Below, piece by piece: positions 14,201 through 25,700 of a stretch of 57,284 nucleotides of DNA. A model generated the notes under the pieces. That model saw nothing but the letters and a program-made list of their open reading frames with translations, was not told the origin of the DNA and did not search any database. Source of the DNA: Welwitschia mirabilis (taxonomy: Eukaryota; Gnetophyta; Gnetopsida; Welwitschiales). The translations under genes and the position numbers were made by a program. Each line of letters begins with the position of its first letter. Positions within the stretch are counted from its first letter, which is position 1. The DNA lies in assembly GCA_051453625.1 (NCBI GenBank), contig JBOZIK010000001.1, positions 60,811,406 to 60,868,689 of the forward strand, written 5' to 3'.

Positions 14201-16676
14201 TTATATACAATGCAGCCTCTTTGTTAACATTAGGTCACATTCTCATAGCTTCTTATCCTACAATTTATTGGAACACTTGTGCTATGTGTTGTCTTGACCT
14301 TCTTTTGGAAGACATACGCAAAAAGACATGGATTACAATGGTAAAGAATAAAATTTCTAATTTGACATTATGACATAATTATACAAATGAATAAATGTTT
14401 TTCTTTTCATGTGTGTTTCATTATAGGTTGTGCAGAAAGCCAAATTTATCTCAAAATTCATACATATGAATTCATATGTTCATCATTTGTTTTTACACAA
14501 TGTTCAAAAGGTATTGAAATTGTGAGGCCTATCACTAGATGATTTGCTACCAATCTTATTCTACTTGAGAATATACACAAATATAAGAGCAATTTGATGA
14601 GCATGTTTGTAAGTGAATAATACAAAAATGATAACGGATTTCAAATGGCGGCTTCAAATGGAAAAGGTTGCTAAGAATGTAGTTTGGGATGAGACTCATT
14701 CTTGACATGGAGTGAAGAAAGGCATTAGAATAAGTACTTCACTTATGCATTGTGGCATTTAACATTTCAGTAGATTACAACCTATAATTTAATTGAAGAG
14801 TAGATATTGACTTCTTTTTGTCTTTTTCCCCCTTTGTTGGGATAAAGATGAAAGAGCCTTTGGTAGCGGTTCTGGGGAATGTAGACGGTGAACAACCATC
14901 AATGGGATTTGTCTATGAAGCCATGGAAAAAGCCAAAGATGTCATCCATGCTTATGTGACAACTACTTGACAAGAATCTCATTAGGCAACCATTTTTTCT
15001 TTCATCGACAAAAGATGGAATGAAAAGTTACATTCTGATTCACATGTTGTAGCACATATTCTGAACTTGAAATTTGGGTTTAGGAAATCTCTTTTAGGAG
15101 ATTCCAAGCTTGCTTTAGGAATCACAAATGGTTTTCACAAGTTAGAGAGTAATCCTTGGAAATCTTTGAAGCTCATTAGCGAGATCAATATTACAAAAAA
15201 AACAATTGCCCATAATTCATGGATTGTACCATTGAAATAGGAAAGGATGAAATGATTCCAAGTTAGTTTCCAACATAAGTTCATTTGCATTTTGTTAATT
15301 TCCAACATTAAGTTCATTTGCATTTTGTCATTGTCCCATGTCAACTTGATTCAACCTAAATTAGTTGTTGTTGACTATTGCACTTACAAATTCTACCAAC
15401 TTGAATTTGTAAAGAATTGATGGCTTGTCTACGGTATCGATGTTCCCACATCGCAGCAATTAGCCATCAAAATTTTAACTGGACCTTGTAGTGCTTCAGA
15501 TTAGTTAATGTGTCATTAAAATAATTTCTTATTTTCTTGTTCAATTCATTGATTTNNNNNNNNNNNNNNNNNNNNNNNNNNNNNNNNNNNNNNNNNNNNN
15601 NNNNNNNNNNNNNNNNNNNNNNNNNNNNNNNNNNNNNNNNNNNNNNNNNNNNNNNNNNNNNNNNNNNNNNNNNNNNNNNNNNNNNNNNNNNNNNNNNNNN
15701 NNNNNNNNNNNNNNNNNNNNAACGGCTACTAAGTCTTACAAAGCTACTAAGCAAAATGAGATCTATCTTGACAACACTCATGCTACAAACCCTCTCTTTG
15801 AGTGGTTAACAGTGGTTACAAAGGATGACCCTAAATGTTCACCTCATGATCATCCTTCATAAGTAGATACACCTCCAAAAGATGTTAATTCACTTACCGT
15901 ATAGGCCTCGTCACCTACTATACATGCACATCCCTAGAGCACTCATTCATAGGCAAGGGTACAATTTGTTGCTAAAGCTCGAGAACCATTGGATGACATT
16001 GATAAGATGGATCTAGATGATGATGTTGAAACAAATATTTTCAATGATGAAATTTCTAGCTGAAGAAACAAGATCTCTCCAGATTGGGACGTCCGCCCTG
16101 TCTAATTGGGACGTCCAACTTACCATGCGGTTTTTTATATAAGGACGTCCGCCCTGAGTAATCAGGACGTCCGGTGCTGTACTCGGGTTTATATACAAGG
16201 ACGTCCAACCTGTTAAATTAGGACGTCTGACCCTGTTCGCAGATGTAATCTACTAGGACGTCCGACCTGTCAAACTGGGACGTCCGACCCTGTATATGGA
16301 TTTTTATACAGGGACGTCCGACATGCTAAATCGGGACGTCTGACCCTATTCTCAGTTGCCCAGAAATGAAGATTAAAAAACAGGGACGTCTGACCTTTAT
16401 CGATGGGATGTCCAAGAATATATACGTTAATGCGAAAATATAGTCGTTTAAAGATTTTAACTGTGATTTCCAACCTCCAACGGCTCTTCTATGTCTTGCA
16501 TCTATATATACCTTCAGATAGTGGATTGAAATAGATAGCTTACTTTGAGGAAATATCACTTGAAGGAATTTGAGTCAATATACAAAAATCTGGACTGAAC
16601 TTGTGCAATCATTCATCATCATCAAGGATTGCTCAATGCTGATGTCCTATGCAATCTAGGCACCTTGCTCCATCAG

Positions 16677-16726
<50 letters not shown>

Positions 16727-19700
16727 TTTGATTGTTGTAAGAGGCTCAAGAATTNNNNNNNNNNNNNNNNNNNNNNNNNNNNNNNNNNNNNNNNNNNNNN
16801 NNNNNNNNNNNNNNNNNNNNNNNNNNNNNNNNNNNNNNNNNNNNNNNNNNNNNNACTCCTTGTGAAGGAGGCTTCGTAAAGATCTTGGATTAAGGGAACC
16901 GGGAGGCTGATAGCTGTTTGCTGCCCCTTGAGAGTAGAGTAGGCTTGGCCGAACCACAATAAAATTTGGTGCACTTGTTCTTTTTGTTGTTTATTTATTT
17001 ATGATTCATTGTTTATGATATCAGATTTATATTCCTGTGAAAATTAATAAGAAAATCATGAGTACCCTATTCGCCCAGCCCCCCTCCCCCTCCTCCTCCC
17101 TTCTAGGGTGCCTATATGATCCTAACAGATGACTCTGATTATGAGGATTATTCACCAAAGGAGGAGACAAAGATAGCTAGAGATGGTGCACAATTTCTTC
17201 CTTGTCATGATGACTTGTTTTCTAAGGAGAAGCTCTTAAGACTTGAGAAGGATGTTGGACAATCTGCTCCTTCTATAGAGGAGGCACTCAAGGCATTCAT
17301 TGAGGCACATGTTTATAGAAAGAAGCTGAAGACGAGGCACATCTGCTAGTGGCACTAAAGCCATAGATTGATTATATTTCTTGCCTTTTGTTGTGCTCTT
17401 CATGTAGAATTAGACTATTGGGACCTCTTTTTGGATAATCCCATTACTTTTTTTGTTTGTAATGGTCAATGTCTGGCATGTCATTATAACATTATATGCT
17501 TGCGTTACTATATATGGCTATCTTGTTTTATGTGACATATATAATGTTCAAAACAATATAGCATCTACACTGAATGCTTCTCTAAACGCTTATTTTTAAC
17601 ATTTTCTAGCATTGATTGAATCCTTTTCTCATAAAATTAATAATCTTTGCATTTAAAGAAAACAATTGCTAACACTTTGCTTCAACACAGTATCAACACA
17701 ATGGTGATATGTCTCCCCACATGGCTTTTGAGGCCACTGACATTTAAATTTGCTAACATTTGACTTGGTGGGTGTTGCCCCTCAAGAGTGAAGTAGGCAT
17801 CACAAAACCACTATAAAATTAGTGTGCATGTTCTCGTTTCATTGTTTGCATTGTTTTTCTATTAGGGTTTTAATTTTTGTTGAACTGAATTTGTTTTATA
17901 ATTGCAATTAGTTTCAAAAAACCTTCTTCACACCCCCACAACCTTTAGGGTTCCAATTTATACTCACAGTAACAAGCCTGCTCCCCAACTTCCCATGTAC
18001 GTTAAGGGTTCTTAGCAACTCAACATCGAGTTACTCAACTTTAGGATATATGCAAAGTCTGAAAATTTGTTGTAGTTTCCTCCAACAAATACTATGAGAA
18101 TGTATTTGTACAATTACATGCTTTCTATCCCATTGCCTTCATTCAATCATGATTTCACATGGACAGACACATTTATTCTTTACATTTTCTTTCTCTTCAC
18201 CTAGAGAACATTGCATTCTTGGACCTTAATTTAAATAATCCTTTTCACAAAAAATTTAAATAGTAATTTGTGTGTCCTGCCTTCTACAAATTTTTGTCTT
18301 CAAAATGAAAGCTTTGAAGAAAATTAGAGTTATGATTTTTTCTCAAATCTGATAAGAACGTTAAAATTTTCATTTTCCAAGGTTTGTTCAAGGTAGATGG
18401 GACTTCAATTAGCATGGGTCTAGCAAATAAAAGAGTCACCATGTCTAGAAATATGACATTGTCCATATTTCTACAAATTCTCCAAGGTAAAGAACACGAA
18501 GTTCTAGTCAAGCTTCAAAGGCATTTAACCTCTTGTGCTCTCTAGAATGTGTCGTAGGAAGAACAAATGGAGTCTCACTTTTCTTAACAAATATGTTTGC
18601 AGTGTTTTATGAGGAATATTTGATCTCTTGCATGTTTTGTGTATCAAAATATCTGCATTTTCCCATAAGAAATGGGAGAAATCTTTGGAATTGGCATATT
18701 CCTGTCTCGTTATTGGCTATTCATTTGATGAATGATGACCCCACACTCCAAAGGCCCAATTCCTCCATAGATTTCCAAAAGAAGAACAAACACATTTCCT
18801 TGAGTTTGAGTCCAAAATTCATTGGTGTTTGCTTGACTTTAACAAGTTTGTTTAGGAACATAAAGGAAATAGGAAAGGAATGAACTTGAATTTTTTTTTT
18901 TTTTTGGGCATCGATTATGGACAATTGTTTTGCCTGCAGAAATGTAAAAAGGAAGTGTATGAGAACAATCTGAACCTTGCTGCATTGTCTCATCCAATTC
19001 TTAGTGGACCCCCTTCTTGTTTTGCATGCCACTTGCCTTATGTATGATCTCATCACATCCCCACCAAATAGAGTGTTTTTACTTATTACAATTAGTTTGC
19101 ACTATACCATTTGTAATGCCATACAAACAAGAAACATTATCATGGGACAAAAGGCTTCCATGTGAAAATGTCTTTATCCTTCCTTAGATTTAATAATTCA
19201 ATCTTTGGTGTAAAGGTTGTAACTCTATGTCTCACCTATTTGTATCTAATTTAAATTGTTTACTTTATTAATGTCATTAATTCGTTGATAGACACCTCTT
19301 ATATACCTAATTTCAGGTTACAATCAAAATAATTTCCTTCCTTAGTCATATTCATGTTATTATTATTGTTGGGAACCAGAAATAAAACCCTAAATTTAGG
19401 GATATTGCTCCTTTTTAGTTAATGTATATCATTGATTTTATTCTTTCCTAGTTTAGGTAGATTTGATTTTATCTCCTTTCCTTTTGTGTTGTTGTAGACT
19501 ATGTATAAATGCACCTTTTTTCATTGAATGAAATTAAGCAAGAATTCATCAATTCTTCAATTCTTGTTTCAATTATTTTTACCATCGAAAAAATGGCATT
19601 ACAAAAAGCCTCCATGTTGGAGACAATAGTCAAATTCTTGGTAAGCAAGCTGGGAATGATAGACATCTATTCTCCAGCTTGAGGGGAAGTGTTGGAAACC

Positions 19701-22700
19701 AGAAATAAATCCCTAAATTTAGGGGTATTGTTTCTTTTTAGTCAATGTATATCACTGATTTTATTCTTTCCTAGTTTAGGTAGATTTGATTTTATCTCCT
19801 TTCCTTTCGGGTTGTTGTAGACTATGTATAAATGCACCTTTTTTCATTGAATGAAATTAAGCAAGAATTCATCAATTCTTCAGTTCTTGTTTCAATTATT
19901 ATTACCATCGAAAAAATGGCATTACAAAAAGCCTCCATGTTGGAGACAATAGTCAAGAATACTCCTTTGAATAGATTCAAAGGCCATTGTGATATCTAAT
20001 TTCAAGAATCTTGTAGCCTTTTTGTCTTCATAGTTAGCCTTTGATATTTCATATGTTATTATGGTGCTATTGTGTACAGCATGTCCCTTATTAGTTCCCA
20101 TTTGGAAAAGAGATAACAAGAGGGTGGGAAACTAGATAACCTTCAAGCGAATAATTTATTGCAATTTGTGAAGGACATTGCATAGATTCTGGTCTATAGT
20201 CTCTTATCCTGTGCAGATTTTCATTTTTTACCTGCTTTCCTTTTTTCTTTTTCCTTCTTCTTTTTTTAAATCTTAGCCCACCCATAACCATCTCATGAAA
20301 AAAGAAGACACAACAGTTTTGGAGGGGAAGAAGAAGTAAGAATGAGTGCAAAAGAGGATTAGAAAGTTCTCATATCTTGATTATTAGGGTCAGATAGCTC
20401 TCAGTTAGATCTTAAGGCTCTATTCATGTTTGCTCAGTTGTCCTTGGGAAGCATTTAAATTGCATCATCAATATAATCACATTTAACTTTCAAAACTTGC
20501 TTTAGAGTTATCTTTGTATCCTCCTCCTTTGTATTTGCGCATTAAGTTCTCGTGTGATGAAACCTTACATCTTCCTTGTTTTCTCATTTATGTAAGATAA
20601 AAGTTCCATGTTTCTAAGTAAACGTGGAGATGAAGTCATGCCTCAGCAATCACAAGTCTCTCTATTCTCCCCAAAATCCCATCAAATTCCAAACATATCC
20701 TAATCTGCACCTAAATCATGCTATGGGCTTGAGATCTCCCTCGAGCTTGATATCTCTAACCATAACCATTCATCCAATAATCAGAAGCATCAAAAAATCA
20801 TCCAAAACTTTCTTCTCTGCTATCTAAAGACCAAATTCCTGTAAAACCCCAACTGTTACCCAATCATTCATTTTATCCAATTACCTAAAGTTCTGCAAGC
20901 AATTATTCTACAAATAATTTGGAATATTCTAGGCATGCATGGGCCCCTTGTAATGCTGATTTATTAATAAAAAGTCGATTTGTTTGTTGCCATTTCCTAT
21001 TTCACCATAATTTCATATGTTTCCCTATTTTCTGCATTTTGTGAAAAGGCTCTCTACAGTAATTCTTGATATGTTGGATTTTCTAAAAATCGCAAAAAGC
21101 TCTGTAAGTCCTAATATTTAAGCATTTTTTAACTCTTGCAATTCATTTTCTGTTTCTATTTCTAAAGTTCATTTATGTTCCTCTTATTTTCATTTCGATG
21201 GCATAAACCCTAAAGCCCTTTTTGCCTCACAAACTGAGTTAATCAAAAATCAACCGTTATCATGGAAACCAAACTTCATTGATTTTATAAAACCCTAGGT
21301 AGGGTTCATCTTGTAGGGGCAGATTGTTTAGCCTTACAATTTAGACTCCTCTTCATGTTCTTCATAGGAATTTGTAAAAGCAATGTTTCTTCTTTGAGGT
21401 TCATAATCAGCACACAGAGTTGCTTCATAGGCCTTGAGCAAACCTTTTATTTCTTCTACCTTAATCTTATGGCCTTTCTTTCCTCAATTGTAAGAACCTT
21501 TTGCGAAGAATTTTAAGTATCTTCCTAACAACTTTGTTCTCAAGCAAAGATTTACCCAAGCCTCAAAAGCTAACCACATCATTGTAGGTTGGTGTCCTTC
21601 ACTGTTGAGATCCCTTCATAAGCAAGCTCTAATATGTGCAAAGTCTCTTTGGTGGTTATGCACTTAAGCATCCTCTTATATTCTTCAAGACATAGAGCAC
21701 ATTCATAGTTGTAGCATTAGTTGTAGTTAGATTATTATGCTCATTAGTCCATGACCTTTTGTTTAGAAGAATGATTAGATCACTTGCATCAATTGGAATA
21801 CAATAACATGGATTGACAATTGATCGAACATCATAATCCCATGGTCTCATGGAAATAGACATTTCAGATTTTGAATATAAATAATGGGAACCAGGAAAGT
21901 TGGGTGATTTGGAGATTGATTTGGCTCTCCTAACATGAAACCATCTTTAGGACTCAAAGCTCTAAGTGGTTAAAATCAATATTGAGTAGACCAAGCTTTA
22001 ATACCAAATAAGAATCACAACCCTCCAGGGGGGATCAGTAGAGTTTCCTAATTAAGATATTCAAGTGGAAAATTCTACTTTATTCAAATTATGAATTAAT
22101 CTGTTTGTAAAATAAACATCGGAAATAAAATAAGAAGTCAAGGACAAGCATGTAGACAAATTCTTTAATGGCTTGACAAAGCCTACTCCCTTTTACCAAC
22201 ACATCACCCATTTGCTTCAGAAGCAATCCAAAATAACAGTAAGATCCTTTATAGGCTGATTATCAAACTGTTATCTTCCTAATGGATCTTTGAGGCTCAA
22301 ATCCAACTACCAAACGAAAATCCAAAGAAAACAATGTTTCACGTGATCAAAATTATTGATTCCTCCTTTGAGTATAACAAAGAAGAATCACAGATCACAG
22401 TGTTTGAGAATTCAGAAAATGTAGAAGATATCTGAAGTTAGAGCAAACAAAAAACTCTTTACCAAGTCAAAATGACCCTTTTATAACATTTCCATTGAAA
22501 ATTAACTGTAAAGGTACTTGAGAAGTATTGATTAAAGAACTCCTTGATTGGAGCCAAGAGATTTCATCTGAAAAATCATTTTAGGAGCCATCCATCATGC
22601 AGCTATTAGTTGATTGACTTTAGATTAATTGAGGTTGATGATCAATATGGAACCAAAGTCATTTACGGTTCAAATCGTGCCTCTAAGAACACAACTGTGA

Positions 22701-25700
22701 GGTGCACAGGCCACTAATGAGCAACTTAGTACACATGCTAAGAAATAACGTGGAAACTAGGAGAGTCAGCCCATAGAGTTGTGCTGGAGCCAACCCTACA
22801 AGTCAAGCATAAGATCTTTGTAAAATGCAAAAAACTTCTCTGTGAAGGATGCCTCAGCTCCAAGCACTCACTACTGAAACCAAATTAACAAATCTCCCAA
22901 CAATCCTTTCTCTCAAAGGATATGAATATGTCTTGTTCACCTTCGATAAAGATGGTACTGCTTTTCGCTTCTCTTTCTCAACCTTGGTTTTCTTCAGATG
23001 TGAAGAGATCTCTGCTAGGGGTTGCACCCTTGTCACTAACCTTATGAGAAATGACTTGCTTTGCAAGCTCTTTTGGCTGTGGAAAGGAAAAAGGCTATTT
23101 CCATTATGGGTCATTAAATTCACACGTCACACTGACAGTTGTCTTTTTGTCGCATCATGTCACATTGCTTGTTCCTCCAATCTCTAGTAACTTTGCAAAT
23201 AAAAATTTGGTTACTCAAATTTCTGACAACATTTCAACAAATAATCAGATGAAAATAGTCAATCTTGTATAAAACAGTCTACTTCCTCCTCCTTAAAATG
23301 GATATCTATACTGTGTGAAAATTTGAATGCTTTTCAACCTTCAATGTTCTCATTATAGCTTCGTATGGATGTTGAATACTTTGGAAATAAACAAGGGTAT
23401 TTCCACACATCACACTAACAGTGTTGCCTCATTTGACAGAGCTTGTTACTCCAATCTGTGGTAACTTTTCAAACAAATAATCAGTTACTCCAATTTCAGG
23501 TAACTTTTCAAACAGACAATTGGATGAAAATAGTCAATCCTGCATAAGATGGTCTACTTACTCCCCCTTACAATGGATATCTATACCGCACGTAATATTG
23601 TATGCTCTTCAATCTTCCTTATTGTACCTCAGTACAGAGATTGAATACTGTAGAGTTACTTCATTAACAGAAGTTTATCACCATTTTGCCTTTTCATTGA
23701 ACCTCAGGCTCTGAACCACATCAGAAAATGGAGTGTGCTTACTCAGCATTGTCAGCTCAGAGTATAATATTAAATGAGAAAAGACATTTAAGAATGGAAT
23801 CCTTAGGTCAAGTTCTAGTTGTCGCTCATATGGCGTACTTTAAAGTGTTCCCTTTGGTAGATGACTTCTGCACTTGCCACAATAGGTTCCACTTGCTGTT
23901 GATTTGTTATTTATGCAATCCATTGATGCTTGTATTGTTGACCATTCATATTATTCTCTTGCTTCTGATTAGTGCTTACTTGCCCCTTAATATCATTTTA
24001 AATGTCATTGCATGTTTAATTAGCTAAAGTTAGTTATCTCTAACTATATTCACATTTTGCTTCTTATGTAACCTACCTAACTTCCCCACATAGAGATATT
24101 CGTCGTCCTGACTCCATTGCAGAGATTTAAGTTTAGTTTACCATAGTCAGACAAATATTTTCCTTCAGGATTTGGTTTATATTTTACTGGAACTGGAGGT
24201 TTGCCTATAATGGTAAGATATGCTTATATCATCCAACATACACTTTACCCTAATGTACTTTAACAGAATAAATTAATGATTTGCTTAATGAAGTGAATCA
24301 CTGATTGGCTTAATGTCTATTGTGAGTTTTCTCAATGATATTCATGCTTTTCTAGTCGTCATATTATTTTAAAATTTCACTATCTTTGGAATGCTAGGGT
24401 TTTCTTGCAAGTGCTCATCACAGAAGAAGACTAATCTTTTTCAGTTCTCCATAGTTGGACTATTATCTTATTCTAAGATTCGTTTTACAACTTGTTGAAC
24501 TGGAAATTTGCTTTTAGTGGTAAGATATGCTTATATAATCCAAAATACACTGCACCCTAATGTATGTTCTTGAATGAAATAAATTACTAGACTGAAGAAT
24601 GTCTATTGGGAGTTTTCTCAATGTTGTACCTGCTTTTCTGGTTATTATATTGTTTAAAATTCCACTGACATCATTCTGTGTCCTTCTAGGGCTTTCGTGT
24701 GAGTGCTTGTCACAACAGAGAGCTATTGCTTTTTCAGTATCTTAATGACTTGGGTCATCAAGGATTTGATCTCTCTTCACGATCTCAAGGTTCCATAAAG
24801 CCCTTGGGGTTTACTTTTAGATGGTGTTCTCACTCTTTTTGATCCCTCCTCTAAATCTCTCCCAATCCCTTAAATCCTTTTCTCATATGAAAAAGGTAGC
24901 ATGCGAAGTCATATGGACATGAAGAGTTTGCCCTTCAAGTGATAAACTGGAAGTAAAGTTTCAACAATAGCACTAATTCCTTTATTCATCACTTTGTTTC
25001 TAGGTGATAGGGGCCATTTAATTAAGAAAATTTGCAACTTGAAATCTTCTCTAGCGTTTCACTATTCTACTCAGAAATGCTGTCTCCTACTGACATCCAA
25101 TATAACTCTAGTATATTACAAAGAAAAGCATGAACAGGTTGCTACCATTTATTCATTCACATTGCAGTTTAGGAATGTCTCCCCAAAAAAACGTCAAGAG
25201 CTGCTCAAGAGCTCTCATGGGCACCAAAATGCATTGCATGCAAGATAAGCTGTTGTAGACTGGGACCATAAAATTGCCACCAGATTGCGATAAGCTAATG
25301 GTAGGTGAAAAACATTTGGTATGTTAATAACAAAGGCAAAACAGTCAGTCCTTTGCTACCATTTAGAGCTCTTTTAACCTTTCATAGAATGGACACTTAA
25401 ATTTTGACTACCAGAAATCAAAAATCCTGACCTCCTAATGTTGAACCATTAATTAGAACTTTAATAAACATTAAATTTTTATTTACAACAAGATCTTTAC
25501 ATAAAAATGTAAGTAGCCTCTGCTATTTTATCTGTGACAGAATTACTCTAATGTACAAGATTAGTTGTCAGATGCTTTAGTATAGTTGATATGTCACACA
25601 TACTGTTTCAGAGTAGCCAAAAAACTTAAATAAGCTAAAGGTAATCAAAACTCTGATGTTGTTAAGTGATCGCGGGCTATTTTTCATGTGATTACAAGGT

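Larger units (their letters stand above)
16024..17127 (+). mobile_element. Copia-type solo LTR with 5-bp target duplication
   Basis: Starts TGTTGAAAC and ends CCTAACA, flanked on both sides by GATGA (16,019-16,023 and 17,128-17,132). The flanks are the acidic tail of the hAT pseudogene, which is in one frame across the insertion. No primer-binding site, polypurine tract or coding sequence is attached, so this is one LTR left by LTR-LTR recombination. The 3' half (about 16,855-17,127: AAAGATCTTGGATT, GTAGGCTTGGCCGAACCAC, then a C-rich end with CTAGGGTGCC) has the layout I associate with SIRE/Maximus-like copia LTRs; that family call is from memory and is inference. The 5' half carries an array of palindromes, listed separately. 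A 100-N gap lies inside. Confidence 0.85.
13170..17349 (+). pseudogene. hAT-superfamily transposase pseudogene, split by a solo LTR
   Basis: A long decayed hAT DNA-transposon transposase read through several frames. Visible parts in order: a BED-type zinc finger (about 13,231-13,315: CNFC, then GGVS, LKYHL and a SKCPNP end after a frame change); a DUF659 region (about 13,757-14,340) with YYDVRTKLLDRV, LLNFMVECTKG, MFLKSVDAS and a WNTCAMCCLDLLLEDI segment; a middle part with LLENIHKYK (about 14,560); AVLGNVDGEQPSMGFVYEAM (about 14,855-14,915); IDKRWNEKLH (about 15,010); and the dimerisation helix WLVYGIDVPTSQQLAIKIL (15,421-15,477). A 165-N gap removes the next part. An acidic tail follows. 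It is interrupted at 16,024 by a solo LTR and resumes in the same frame after 17,127, ending at a TAG at 17,347. Several in-frame stops show it is inactive. It is antisense to HST. Confidence 0.85.

Noticed and set aside
16087-16413. CRISPR-like array of spaced repeats
   Set aside because: The repeats are short palindromes with similar, not unique, spacers, inside a plant LTR with a target duplication. It is an LTR tandem repeat.
18533-19056. Overlapping frames of 111-116 codons on both strands
   Set aside because: No domain-like composition; mirrored frames of similar length are typical of non-coding sequence.
22849-23187. 112-codon plus frame and overlapping 89-codon minus frame
   Set aside because: Neither resembles a known protein; the region overlaps a tandem duplication and looks non-coding.
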